From Argyresthia goedartella (taxonomy: Eukaryota > Arthropoda > Insecta > Lepidoptera > Argyresthiidae): a stretch of DNA of 64,000 nucleotides. Of the stretch, positions 44,901-53,469 are shown one piece after another (the first letter of the stretch is position 1; each line of letters begins with the position of its first letter). Location of the stretch: NCBI GenBank assembly GCA_949825045.1, contig OX463815.1:31301356-31365355 (forward strand), given 5' to 3'. A program made the translations under genes and the position numbers. The notes below the pieces were generated by a model that saw only the letters and a program-made list of their open reading frames with translations, searched no databases and was not told the origin of the DNA.

Positions 44901-47900
44901 GTATAGTAAAAAGGGATACTTGATCGATCGCGACTTGATTACCTTCTTCAGGGCCTCAATTCCTGTAGACAATGACCGCTCATTGACAATGACGCGACCA
45001 ACTTTAGTTATCTTTTACCTTACTTGTTTGTAATCCTTTCTCTTTGGTTCATAAATCATAACTAATCTGTATGATTAGCAATAACCTCAATTTCTAGCAT
45101 TCATTACAAATAATATAATTTTGTAGCTGATGGCGACTTCTATCTATGTCATACATTGAAGGGTCTTAATCTCGTCGTTTCATTATCATTCTCTACTACG
45201 TAAAAACTTAGTACTCGCAATACCGTTACAAAGGTATCGCGATGGATGTTGGTGATAGACACTAAGACTGCAGGGCTCTTATATGTTTTCCCACTATGTC
45301 AAACACACGTGTTTAGCAGAAATACAAAATGAGAAATAATAAACTTTATTTGCGTATCATGGTTGACATTATGTCATAAATATGTAATTTCATTACCACA
45401 TGATTTGAACTCAGATAGGTATGCAAATTTTATATTTTCCTATACACACCTTTATTGCTAGTTATTTATTAACAAAATTACATGAGTAGTAAAATTACAT
45501 TTAAACTTTACCGCGCGACACTTCTCGGTTTTAGTCGCTGAAAGTGATCAAGATTTGAAAGAGATCAAGACTCTCATAATCCTCTTTCCTTTCCTATCTG
45601 GGTTTGTTGGTAGAAATCTCTTTTATAGAGATAAGCGCGCCTCTTGTACATATAGCTTTCTTTGTATGTCTCTGTATGTTTGTTTTTGTGCAATAAAGTA
45701 TTCATTCATTCATTCAAGATGTACTTATAAAGGTGTATCAAGAAGTATACAAGTATATTAAGGGAAAAATGAAAACAGTAAATTGATTTACGATAAAAAT
45801 AATCGGGCGGTAAAGTTAAAATAATCGTCTTAATTGTCTTGTATGAAAATTATTGGATATCTATCTAATTTTACTTTATTAGTGTTTATTTCGGTTTTAC
45901 GTCGAGAAAGAAACAGCAAGAAATCTCAGGCCAGCCCTAATAACGTTTAGATAGAGTTTACTTAGTAATCGAAAGACGAACATCGAGTTCCCGGGTTCGA
46001 TCCCCGGCTGGGGACTAAAAAAAAAACAAAACAGGTCTTGGATGTTTATAAGTGTCGCTGTTTCTGGTTCCCAAGACACAGGGTGTATCCTAGTGTGCGG
46101 TCAGAAGCAATGTATGCGCCAGAATGTGCCTGTATATAAATGTTTATGTTTTGTTTTATGTTGAATTCTTTATAATTTAAGTGTTCAGCAAAACGTTAAA
46201 AATACTTCAATATTTCCCATTTCCAGGGTGAATACTTCTCCCGCCACCCGCGCGGTCTAAACCCAGTGCAACTGAACGACGTCTTCTTCTCACTGCACGC
46301 GACCTACGCGACGATCATCACAATAACGCAGTGCTGTATCTATGAGGTTGGTTGATATGTCTTTTAGTTGGCGGCGGATATTGAATTTTAAACAGTTCCT
46401 GGAATAGAGAATATCGATGTTGTTTAAATTTGGCTGAAATTATATTTTTCTAAATCGTCCTCATAACATACATATTGAACATACTTTTATTGATTAGTCT
46501 CCATTCAATTGTCTAAAATATTAATTGAAAATTGAAAAATAAGGACAGGACATTCGAATTTGCGAAACGCATCGCCATTGGTCGAAAGGGGGGTGACGTC
46601 AGATGCCACGGCCGCGGCCGGGGTGCGGCCTCAGCTGAATCAAACTTTTTGCAGGCACAACTCCTTTCTTTAGCCGAAGTGTCGCTTTTTCCGGGTGTTC
46701 TTTCATTAGGTTGTATTGAACATAATTTTCTGTAACCCCCTTGAACTGAAATAAATTCAATAGTACTCATAAAAACCGTACCTTCGATGCTAAAACAGGT
46801 ATGGTTTTCTAGTTCTATAATGTAAATATACTTCTACAGACATTTTTAATCAGATCAAATCGAATGTTTTGTTGTGAAAACTAGGTCTTAAGCCGTAACA
46901 AAATGTAACCTACGCAAAACTTACTTCGGAGCATACGATTAATTTTCAGCATGCTAACTATAGAGATTTAACATAAATATACTTACGTTAAAGTGATGTC
47001 AACAGCAATACAAACATGATGTTGGCTATACTTCATCTCTTCTCATTGTGTTCGTATTTTCTGAACTATTGGAACTTGAACAAACACTTTATCTCGTGCA
47101 TTTCTTTTTCTTCTTTCAATACCTATAATAAGGTTTTTTAGCTTCTTACTTTGTCTCACCAAAATCAAACTGATTTGGAAAAATAATCGGCATCGGTAAT
47201 AAACCGGAATAATACTATATATTTTAAATAAAGGCTTGGAGCGCAAAATCATTATTATTTGGGTTGGTAATTATGATACGACTTTTTTTTTATTATTTTT
47301 TCAAATATTGTTTTTTAATTATTTTTTCATTCATTCGAAAAAGGCGACAATTTGTTTAACAGCCTTAACGATATTTGGAGACCATTATAGTCTTAGTAGC
47401 TGTACTACGTAATAAATGGAGTCTATTATACAGCTTTGGCTTTTAATCAGTTTTTTAAGAGTGTATAATAATGCCATAAGAATAGTTTTAGAGGAGTTTG
47501 TATATGCCATTGTACAGCAACAGGTGTCTCAAGTGATATAACACTTAGCTGTAATAAGTAAGTGATTGCATGCATAATACAGGCCATATACAGCTTTGAG
47601 GATAAAAGTAGGCTTAACCTCTTGAATACCACCGGCGTTAGATAACGCCACTTTTCCGTTATAAGTTTTAAATTGTATTACCATGGCATAGGGTTCACAA
47701 TCGCGACCCGGCCCAACTACCCTCGGTTTCTGAGAATTTAAGGTGTCACTTATAGTTTTATAGTAGAGTTGCAATATTCTGTTACAGCACCTTAAGCCTA
47801 CGCGGATTCCATTGTAATGACTTTATACAGCTCGTGCTGTAAATAACTGACAAAATACTTTATACAGCTAAAAGCTTCTTCTGAGACTCTTGTAAGTCTC

Positions 47901-50900
47901 ATATAGAACTCTAGGTTCTGAATAGGCTGGTTTATGGGTGTTGACGACACATCCATGCTGCTTGGGATGCAACGTCATCGGCAACGAATTGGCGTTTTAG
48001 CCGCTAAAATGTACTCCGTGATTTTAAATGTGATCTTAATAGTTAAAATTATTCTTTAGAGCAGTTTGTTTGTTATAATCGATTATTTATGAAATCAGGA
48101 TGTAAACAATGCATAGAAAAAAAATTACATCGATACTCTCTATTGACGTAGTTTAAAATCCAGTTTAAATACAATGTCCATATTCTAGATTTTTCGATCA
48201 AGAATTCTTCCGCGTCTGGTGTTGACCTTGTAACAAATGTACAATATACGGACATTCTAGCGGTGGCGAAAACATCGCGAGGAAGCCTTCATACCTCCAG
48301 AGCTGCGGCGATCTGCTAGCCCCCTTTCATACAATATGGGGTATTTAATAACTTGCCAAACGTCGCCCACGTTTGGCAAGTTATGTAAGTCTGTTGCTCT
48401 GCCACCCCGTTTGAGAAAAGACGTGACGCATTTGTTAACCAATGCGACGACCGACGATTGAAGACCTCTATGGTTTTGTGATCGAGGCTGTGCTTCCCAA
48501 GCGAGAGGTCCCGGGTTCGAATCCCTGCTGGGAAAAAAAAAACAGGTCTTGGATATGTGTGATGTCGCTGTTTCTGGTTCCCACGACAGGTATTACAGTG
48601 TGGAGCCAGAAGCAATGCATGTGCCTGTATGTTATTGTTTAACATAGCATAGCATCGCGCCTTTTCCCATACGGGATGGCAGAGGCACAATTGTAGCTAG
48701 TTATTCAATACTCCATTTTGCATGACATGGGGGGCTAGCCCATCGCCGCAGCGTGGTTTCATCACGATGTTTTCCATCCACCAACGTACGTATAATGTTC
48801 TTAAGATAAATTAATTATCTCATTGGTACATGGTCAGGAATCGAACCTGCATCTCCTGTGTGAGAAGCAAGCGTGAAACCAATTAGACCAAGGAGCGCTG
48901 TGTAATTGTTTATGTTTGTTCATTGCAGAAAGCCGACCAACGCGTCTCCCTAGTCGGGCGCGGTATCCTGGCGGTGTTCGGTGCGGTAGTGATGGTTTCG
49001 GCCAGCGTGGCCGGCGCAAGCAAGATTGAGTGGCTCGACTTCCTCTACTACTGCAGTTACATCAAGTTGTGCATTACACTCATCAAGTATGTGCCGCAGG
49101 TGAGTCTAAGCTGTGCATTACACTCATCAATTATGTGCCGCAGGTAAGTCACATCTCTACATTACTCTCATGAAGCATGTACTGCATGTGAGTCCAAGCA
49201 GTGCATTCACTCATCAAGCATGTATTTCAGGTGAGTCCAAGCTGTGCATTAAACTCATCAAGTATGTCCAACCTGTACATTACACTCATCAACTATGTAC
49301 TGCAAGTGAGTCCAAGCTGTGATTACAATCATCATGCATGTACTGTAGGTCAGTCCAAGCTGATCATTACACTAATCAAGTATGTGCCGCAGGTGAGTCC
49401 AACCCGTGCATTACACTCATCATGTATGTGCCGTAGGTAAGTCCAACTTGAACATTATACTCATCTAGTATGTGCCGCAGGTGAGTCCAAGCTGTGCACT
49501 ACACTCGTCAAGCATGTACTGCAGGTGAGTCCAAGTTGTGCATTACACTCATCAAGTATGTGCCGCAGTTGAGTCCAACCCGTGCATTAAACTCATTAAG
49601 TATGTGCCGCAGGTGAATCCAACCCGTGCATTACACTCCTCAACTATGTGCCGCGGGTAAGTCCAACCTGTACAATATTACATCATCAAGTATGTACTGC
49701 ATGTGAGTCCAAGCTGTGATTACACTCATCAAGCATGTACTGTAGGTCAGTCCAAGCTGAGTTTTACACTCATTAAGTATGTGCCGCAGGTGAGTTCAAC
49801 CCGTGCATTACACTCATCAAGTATTTGGCGCAGGTGAGTCCAAGCTGTGCATCACACTATCAAGCATGCACTGCAGGTGAGTCTAAGCTGTGCATTAGAC
49901 TCATCAAGTATGTGCCGCAGTTGAGTCCAACCCGTACATTACACCCATCAAGTATGTGCTGCAGGTGAGTCCAAGCTGTGCATCACACTCATCAAGCATG
50001 TACTGCAGGTGAGTCTTAAGCTGTGCATTACACCTATCAAGTATGTGCCGCAGATAAGTCCAAGCAGCGCAATACATCCATTCATTATGTGCCGCAGTAA
50101 GTCCAACCTGTGCCTTACACTCATTAAGTAGTGCCGCAGGTAGGTCAACTGTGGCAACTGGACAAATAGACTAATTTGCGCTGTTAACGAATGAATGAAA
50201 TGATATTAAATGAATGTGGCGTTGGGGTGTTGGAAAATGGAGGGGGTCCATAAGATAGCGTATGGGAAACAAATACTGCAGCTGGACTAATAGAAAATTG
50301 GCTATGTTAATGTTCCTTTCTGACGTTGTGAACATAAGCGCTGTATAACAAAACAGAAAGGGTTGGGGGGTCGGAGCCCCTGCTATCTTATGGAAAACAA
50401 ATACGGCAGCTCGACAAATAGACAAATTGGCGCTGTTAATCCTTTCTGACGTAGTGAACACAATCGCTGTATAACAAAACAGAGGTGGTTGGGGGGTCGG
50501 AGCCCCTGCTATCTTATGGGAAACAAATACGGCAGCTCGACAAATAGACAAATTGGCGCTGTTAATCCTTTCTGACGTAGTGAACACAATCGCTGTATAA
50601 CAAAACAGAGGTGGTTGGGGGGTCGGAGCCCCTGCTATCTTATGGGAAACAAATACGGCAGCTCGACAAATAGACAAATTGGCGCTGTTAATCCTTTCTG
50701 ACGTAGTGAACCCAATCGCTGTATAACAAAACAGAGGTGGTTGGGGGGTCGGAGCCCCTGCTACCTTATGGGAATAAATTTCTGCATTTGGTCAAATAGA
50801 CAAATTGGCGCTGTGAATCCTTTCTGACGTTGTGAACACAATCGGAGTGCAACAACAGACAGAGGGTTGGGGATCCCCCCACAAAATATAAACAAGAATC

Positions 50901-53404
50901 TGTTGGGTGTTACGGAGTGCGGAACCAGTTAAGCAAAAAACAATCGATCTCTTACTAATTTCGTCCCCAATTCCAGGCCTACATGAACTACAAGCGCAAG
51001 TCCACCGTTGGTTGGTCCATCGGGAACATCTTCCTGGACTTCGTCGGCGGTTTCCTGAGCATCCTGCAGATGGTCCTCAACGCATACAACTACGACGACT
51101 GGATCTCCTTCTTTGGCGACGCTACGAAGTTCGGCCTAGGGCTGTTCAGTCTCATCTTCGATGTGTTCTTCATACTGCAGCATTATGTATTCTACAGGTA
51201 TGTGATTAGGCTGGTTTTCGGTTGGCGTTGGAGGTTTTTGTGTGATTTTCGAAACAGAGTTGGTCTCAAATATATGTGTAGTAAGAAAAGGACGTAGCGA
51301 GGCCGGGCTGCTTACTAATTGAGCATGCAAATTCTTACTCTACCTGCAGCACAGGATATGTTTGCCTGCGATAGGGAGATAGAAGTATTTTGAAGATGAA
51401 ATTAAGTCATATGTTAAGATAAGAGGCCAATTAAAGTTTTGTATTATCAAACAACTGAGCACAACAACCTCCAACATTATGTTTTGCTTTGTGGGAATGC
51501 TTTCCTTTCTCCTATATCAGTGAAATGTCGACATATTTTTTTTAGAAGTCCCATCCTAATATTGACTTCCACATTTCGTTATTTTTGCTATTGTGGGACT
51601 TTTTGCCATACTAATATACTTTAATGCTTATCCGACTAACACTTTCCCTGTAGGCTCGAATGCACAACTGCCAACTCAAGGTTTGACAAACTCTCAAGTC
51701 ATGCCAGCTCTTTAGCGAATCGCCAGAGCGAACATGCTGTTAAATTTACACTTAATTTGAGCAGCTTATTATGCATTCGACCGATGTCATAAACTAATAC
51801 GACTGACGAGTGGAATGCGAAATATTTTGTGGATTTTCTGTAAATCGTAACATCTAAACAATTCGGAACTGTGCCAAACATTTTTTGTATGGAAACGGGT
51901 CATCTACTTAGACATTCTAAAGACCATGAAAGATGCCAAGACCACGGCGCAAGATGGGAAACAGACTTACCGATAAAAAAGGCTCACCTAACCAAAGAAG
52001 AAAAAATTGCCTAAAATAATGGATGACGTAGAATAAAGTGATTACTAATTAAAAACAATTAGAAGTGACACGAGGAAGATAAAGAAGAACAAGAGATGCA
52101 CTAACTGACAACACTCCTTCAAAACAAGTCAGCACGTCTCACATCAAAAGAACCACCAGCGCTAACAAAATTTAGAGTTACTTCAATTTAAATAGAGAAA
52201 ATTACCGCACCGCAAAAGAATTGGCACAAAGAGTTCGAAAATCTTACCTGGATAAATGATGATCATGCAGCCTTTCTTTCAGCTCTTTCTTAAGCGCCAA
52301 ATCTCTCTGCTCCGTGCTAACCGTCCCTCCAGAAAGATCCTGACGACTTCATTACAAAGAACTCACGAATGCCCAGGATTAAGAAAAAACAAGCAACACG
52401 TAGATTCACTGTAGCAACACTGGCACACAATACGTCACACTTCGCAGGAATCACCGGCGCTTACCAAACCTAGCGTAATTAAAATTTATAGCGACAGGAA
52501 AACCGCCCACGCTTTGCCGCACGCAAAAGCTGATCTTGGGAGCACAAACTTGTAAAACTTGTACGCACAAGTTGGTTTGATTCGGGAGTATATTGTACCA
52601 AGCACAATAATAAAACAACACATGTCTCTGTCATTGAAATTTTCAGACGTAGCAAGGAATTTATGCTAGTTGACAGTAGCGATGAAGAGTCAATGACTAG
52701 AAGCGATGAGGGGATGGAGTACTTTATGGTTCTGGACACTAGGTACGTATTCTGCCGTTTCACGGCTGCGAGAGATAATCTGCTGGTACTGGTTTGGTTG
52801 TGTTGTTTTTGCACGTTATACGTTAGTGGCTCTTCCACGAGTTGAGTCGACTGGGGATTTTGATATTCTCATCTGGCAACAAAATGTCCAATGTTACAAT
52901 CAGTAAAAGGTTGCCATTTGAACTATTCTAAAATTACCCATCGATTTTGGAGACTCGACTCTTTGGTTATACTTATAATATACGTAGTATCTAATGTTGG
53001 TCGTTTTTTTCATTCATCCATTTTTGGCTCTTAACAAAGCCCCTGATTGGTCATTAATTAAGTTAGACCGGACTTTATAGCCTGTACAATAGTTTTATGT
53101 GTTTGGCTTCATAATATAACTACTCTTAAAACTTTGCTAAATCAATAGTAATAAAAAATAGTAACTGCTAAAAATCGTTTAAAGCTTAAAATTATGAAAC
53201 TGTTCTCGTAATATTTATGAATTTGATTGTAAAATGTGCGATGTATTTTTCATGTAAATGTATGTACAAGATGTTTGTAAAAAAAATCTTAATTGCATAT
53301 ACTCCTAGTCCTTTTTAGAACGTGCAGTTAAAATTGTTATATTCTGAATTTTCGTTTTTAGGAACGGAGAAAAAAAGAAATACAACTTGGACGTCAAGGC
53401 GTGA
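32801..53404 (+). CDS. ctns: Cystinosin homologue, nine-exon coding region (431 aa)
   Basis: Cystinosin is a seven-helix PQ-loop protein of the lysosomal membrane that exports cystine together with protons. The coding join is 32801-32903, 41303-41402, 42376-42576, 44112-44352, 46227-46346, 48929-49099, 50977-51197, 52647-52742 and 53362-53404. These sum to 1296 nt, that is 431 codons plus stop, and every junction keeps phase with GT donors and AG acceptors. The product shows a hydrophobic leader, a lumenal domain with three N-x-S/T sites, PQ loop 1 ([14 protein letters not shown]), a conserved [10 protein letters not shown] segment, PQ loop 2 ([14 protein letters not shown]), the helix-5 LDFVGG motif and the last-helix [10 protein letters not shown] motif, all in cystinosin order. 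The length fits the family, which runs from the high 300s upward. Introns 1 and 6 are the most heavily invaded by repeats. Identity is secure; exact borders were set by eye. Confidence 0.93.
33264..34100 (-). pseudogene. 5'-truncated CR1-like LINE with triplicated 3' UTR, in cystinosin intron 1
   Basis: The minus strand reads a LINE C-terminus (near 34057-33842): [35 protein letters not shown] and [13 protein letters not shown]. The 3' UTR follows as three tandem 189-bp units starting near 33264, 33453 and 33642 (+ coordinates). Each ends with AATAAAAATCTTTGAACTG and a GAACT-rich terminus, the short-repeat end of CR1-like LINEs. Frames are broken. Confidence 0.72.
34290..34748 (+). mobile_element. 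Composite hairpin elements A plus B in intron 1
   Basis: A about 34294-34431 and B 34432-34748. B begins TTTATCTATACACATATCAT and ends GATACGCGTGTAGATAAA. Slightly more diverged than the 25815 copy. Confidence 0.75.
34749..35758. other. Intron 1 DNA with two strong hairpins
   Basis: 35479-35517 has arms TATGTTTTGATACAATAT and partner with one mismatch; 35595-35644 has arms containing AAAGATTGAAGTTTCTG and partner. No exon recognised. Confidence 0.55.
35761..37062 (-). mobile_element. maT (DD37D) transposon, defective copy 2, in cystinosin intron 1
   Basis: 1302 bp, flanked by TA (35759-35760 and 37063-37064), with the same 27-bp inverted ends and the same single mismatch as copy 1. It runs opposite to the host gene. 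A 5-bp loss near 36007 and single-base losses separate it from copy 1. Confidence 0.95.
35988..36920 (-). pseudogene. maT transposase, C-terminal frameshift
   Basis: Starts [20 protein letters not shown] like copy 1 and keeps all three catalytic aspartates, but a 5-base deletion after KPHPDL shifts the frame to TQGILD and stop, losing about 50 C-terminal residues. About eight amino-acid differences distinguish the shared part from copy 1, so both descend from a recent burst. Probably inactive, though a truncated product could still bind ends (inference). Confidence 0.9.
38052..38177 (-). CDS. Possible further exon inside the 2.9-kb element
   Basis: After a good acceptor (TTCTCAGTTTCAG) the minus strand reads [20 protein letters not shown] and then [20 protein letters not shown] before a stop. 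The open phase (0) does not fit the phase-1 end of the exon at 38513, so an exon is missing or the gene is broken. Acidic, serine-rich composition. Function unknown. Confidence 0.28.
   Translation of the reverse strand, partial: TYEDQSTEPNRSQASQGSTTYEYGLQSLEDTGTLGKRFPLF
38513..38606 (-). CDS. Coding-like first exon inside the 2.9-kb element
   Basis: The minus strand opens at 38606 with [20 protein letters not shown], then [11 protein letters not shown], and meets a consensus donor GGTAAGT at 38512. The [16 protein letters not shown] wording resembles the start of SAM-like helical domains in many uncharacterised arthropod proteins (family impression, not a search). Upstream is a non-AT-rich stretch that could be a promoter. 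It may be captured host DNA or the element's own gene. Confidence 0.45.
39957..40599. other. Intron 1 DNA, nothing recognised
   Basis: Short open frames on the minus strand (for example 40249-40515) without family resemblance. Confidence 0.4.
40600..41300 (+). mobile_element. Dispersed repeat C, one or two copies abutting exon 2
   Basis: AACCTAACACGAAGGAT at about 40617, a longer run at 40930-41280 with GTTTAAACGATTACCAAAAACG, CCAAATTGTGTTTGGATAAA and CCCTTCACCTAAGCTACCGC, and an end ATTTTGGGTAGG / TATTTTGGTGATCAT at 41253-41281. The same end is found in reverse at 16090-16180. The repeat stops within a few bases of the exon 2 acceptor. Confidence 0.65.
41303..41402 (+). CDS. ctns: Cystinosin coding exon 2: start of lumenal domain
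   Basis: Phase 1 in, phase 2 out, GTAAGT donor. Encodes the beginning of the lumenal domain, including [18 protein letters not shown]. The acceptor tract directly before it lies in a dispersed repeat that also occurs near 16080-16200 (see findings). A SINE head starts only 42 bases after the donor. N-terminal domains of cystinosins diverge quickly, so the assignment rests on phase and position. Confidence 0.78.
41444..41836 (+). mobile_element. SINE family 1 with an insertion
   Basis: Head GACCTCTGTGGCGTAGGG and the tail CTGGTTCCCACTTCAGAG / AGTGTGGGGCCAAAGGCAATG are separated by an inserted piece at about 41512-41730. The insert starts CATACATACATACATATGCT and includes GGAAGAGGGGTAGGCAGAGAC, a LINE 3'-end type in minus orientation. 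Confidence 0.68.
42376..42576 (+). CDS. ctns: Cystinosin coding exon 3: glycosylated lumenal domain
   Basis: Acceptor TTGCAG, donor GTGAGT, phase 2 in and out. It has three N-glycosylation sequons: NTT near its start, NTS in the middle and NVT near its end. Heavy glycosylation of this lumenal domain is a family feature thought to protect the protein from lysosomal proteases. Codons are GC-rich compared with the AT-rich introns around it, as expected for coding DNA here. Confidence 0.88.
42765..42930 (+). mobile_element. Dispersed repeat C fragment in intron 3
   Basis: ACACAAGTTTATGTTTTAAG, CAACCCAACACGAAGGATAA and GCTACCGCAGCATTTTGCCC match the 41100-41210 copy. Confidence 0.6.
42931..43754. 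other. Intron 3 DNA, nothing recognised
   Basis: AT-rich; small inverted pair CGCTATCTACTG / CAGTAGATAGCG-type at 43719-43738. Confidence 0.4.
43755..44010 (+). mobile_element. SINE family 2, complete copy in intron 3
   Basis: Head GACCCGAATGGCCGAGTCGG (A box), GGTCCCGGGTTCGAGTCCCG (B box), then TACCCTAGTCATGGTTG, GATACAGGGAATCCTAGTTT and a TTTATTTATTTA tail. It ends only about 100 bases before exon 4. The leucine/serine-like head has no room for a full tRNA fold. Confidence 0.85.
44112..44352 (+). CDS. ctns: Cystinosin coding exon 4: first helices and PQ loop 1
   Basis: Phase 2 in, phase 0 out, donor GTTGGT. Encodes [17 protein letters not shown], then a membrane helix, the PQ motif [17 protein letters not shown] and [17 protein letters not shown]-loop motifs mark the half-repeat cores of this transporter fold and bear on the conformational switch. 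The strong similarity of this exon to cystinosin was the first clue to the gene. Confidence 0.93.
44470..44590 (+). repeat. Dispersed repeat E in intron 4
   Basis: GGAATTACCCATGCCCAGGA and GGGCATCAGCTCGTGT also occur at 58180-58290 in the same orientation. A (TG)n run follows at 44584-44611. Class unknown. Confidence 0.6.
44612..45984. other. Intron 4 DNA with a possible LINE 3' end at 45640-45720
   Basis: GTGCAATAAAGTATTCATTC with an (ATTC)n run at 45690-45715 looks like the 3' tail of a LINE. The rest is anonymous. Confidence 0.45.
45985..46160 (+). mobile_element. SINE family 1, 5'-truncated, in intron 4
   Basis: Begins within the B box (CCCGGGTTCGATCCCCGGC) and continues through CAGGTCTTGGATGTTTATAA, TTTCTGGTTCCCAAGACACA and GTGCCTGTATATAAATG. 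Ends about 65 bases before exon 5. Confidence 0.8.
46227..46346 (+). CDS. ctns: Cystinosin coding exon 5: middle loop and helix
   Basis: Forty codons, phase 0 on both sides, acceptor TTTCCAG, donor GTTGGT. It contains [16 protein letters not shown], whose aspartate matches a conserved position in cystinosins implicated in proton coupling, then TITQCCIYE leading into the next loop. A SINE remnant ends about 65 bases before the acceptor. Confidence 0.92.
46347..48250. other. Intron 5 DNA; GC-rich patch at 46580-46660
   Basis: 46575-46650 has GCCATTGGTCGAAAGG, TGACGTCA and CACGGCCGCGGCCGGGG, promoter-like words (CCAAT, CRE, GC). It may be captured promoter DNA. No exon was recognised nearby. 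Confidence 0.35.
48251..48430 (+). mobile_element. SINE family 3 body in intron 5
   Basis: CATTCTAGCGGTGGCGAAAA, CATCGCGAGGAAGCCTTCAT and AGAGCTGCGGCGATCTGC match the other family members. An inverted pair AACTTGCCAAACGT / ACGTTTGGCAAGTT lies at 48351-48384. Confidence 0.65.
48463..48648 (+). mobile_element. SINE family 1, host of a SINE 3 insertion
   Basis: GAGAGGTCCCGGGTTCGAATC (B box) is intact; the A box is degraded. The tail TATTGTTTA is interrupted by the SINE 3 copy that follows and resumes at about 48901 as TGTAATTGTTTATGTTTG. Confidence 0.8.
48649..48900 (-). mobile_element. SINE family 3, minus orientation, inserted in a SINE 1 tail
   Basis: The minus strand starts AGCGCTCCTTGGTCTAATTG (A box) and carries ATGCAGGTTCGATTCCTGAC (B box), then the GATGGAAAACATCGTGATG body to the GGCGCGATGCTATG end. 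Flanking TGTTATTGTTTA / TGTAATTGTTTA looks like a target duplication with one mismatch. Confidence 0.8.
48929..49099 (+). CDS. ctns: Cystinosin coding exon 6: helix 4, helix 5 and start of PQ loop 2
   Basis: Fifty-seven codons, phase 0 on both sides. Encodes [12 protein letters not shown], a helix with [15 protein letters not shown], and [19 protein letters not shown] ending KYVPQ, the first half of PQ loop 2, which completes in exon 7. The last 36 bases plus the donor GTGAGT form the founder unit of the tandem array that fills the start of intron 6. The acceptor tract TTGTTTATGTTTGTTCATTGCAG region (48907-48928) looks derived from a SINE tail. Confidence 0.92.
49064..50147 (+). repeat. 44-bp minisatellite derived from the exon 6/intron 6 junction, 25 units
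   Basis: Unit 1 is the end of exon 6 plus its donor: TTGTGCATTACACTCATCAA, GTATGTGCCGCAG and GTGAGTC. Twenty-four further units follow in intron 6, nearly all 42-46 bases (unit 5 is shorter). At least ten keep a CAGGTGAGT- or CAGGTAAGT-type donor. Units 7-9 and 16-18, and units 11-13 and 19-21, pair closely, so a block of eight to nine units was itself duplicated. A period of 44 is not a multiple of three, so the array is not coding. Confidence 0.95.
50155..50870 (+). repeat. 126-bp tandem array, about six units, in intron 6
   Basis: Units contain GACAAATAGACAAATTGGCG, CCTTTCTGACGTAGTGAAC and GGGGTCGGAGCCCCTGC. Starts are near 50160, 50288, 50411, 50537, 50663 and 50790. Middle units are almost identical, so homogenisation is recent. 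126 is a multiple of three, which keeps a 168-codon minus frame open by chance. Confidence 0.9.
50977..51197 (+). CDS. ctns: Cystinosin coding exon 7: PQ loop 2 and last helices
   Basis: Phase 0 in, phase 2 out, acceptor ATTCCAG, donor GTATGT. Encodes [17 protein letters not shown], then [11 protein letters not shown] with the conserved aspartate before the glycine pair, then [17 protein letters not shown] and ILQHYVFYR at the end of the last membrane helix. All are hallmark cystinosin segments. The phase-2 end is compatible both with exon 8 and with the alternative exon at 58688. Confidence 0.93.
51198..52646. other. Intron 7, nothing recognised
   Basis: AT-rich with small open frames; no family match. 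Confidence 0.4.
52647..52742 (+). CDS. ctns: Cystinosin coding exon 8: cytosolic tail
   Basis: Phase 2 in and out, acceptor TTTTCAG, donor GTACGT. Encodes [20 protein letters not shown] followed by [11 protein letters not shown]. The EYFMV segment fits the tyrosine-based sorting pattern Y-x-x-hydrophobic used by AP complexes to send proteins to lysosomes, the role played by the C-terminal GYDQL in mammalian cystinosin. The acidic serine cluster could be phosphorylated (inference). Confidence 0.75.
53362..53404 (+). CDS. ctns: Cystinosin coding exon 9: C-terminus and stop (isoform 1)
   Basis: Acceptor TTTTTAG, phase 2 in; completes an arginine codon and then reads [13 protein letters not shown] before TGA. 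A polyadenylation hexamer lies about 60 bases downstream. The short size makes it less certain than exons 3-7, but the phase and the nearby poly(A) signal support it. Confidence 0.7.
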
Positions 53405-53463
53405 TGCTACGACGACGGGGGTGAGCAGGATCTATGGATACGAAGACTTAGCCATAATATTTT

Positions 53464-53469
53464 AATAAA
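53464..53469 (+). terminator. Polyadenylation signal AATAAA for short cystinosin transcript
   Basis: AATAAA lies 60 bases after the isoform 1 stop codon, a plausible distance for a short 3' UTR. Confidence 0.5.

Noticed and set aside
49113..49440. Overlapping short + frames (69 and 79 codons) with repeated Cys/His-rich peptides
   Set aside because: They are translations of the 44-bp junction minisatellite; the period is not a multiple of three and the frames shift from unit to unit.
50171..50677. 168-codon minus-strand frame with 42-residue repeats
   Set aside because: It is the 126-bp tandem array read through; the unit length is a multiple of three, so the absence of stops in one unit repeats by itself. 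No start context or domain.
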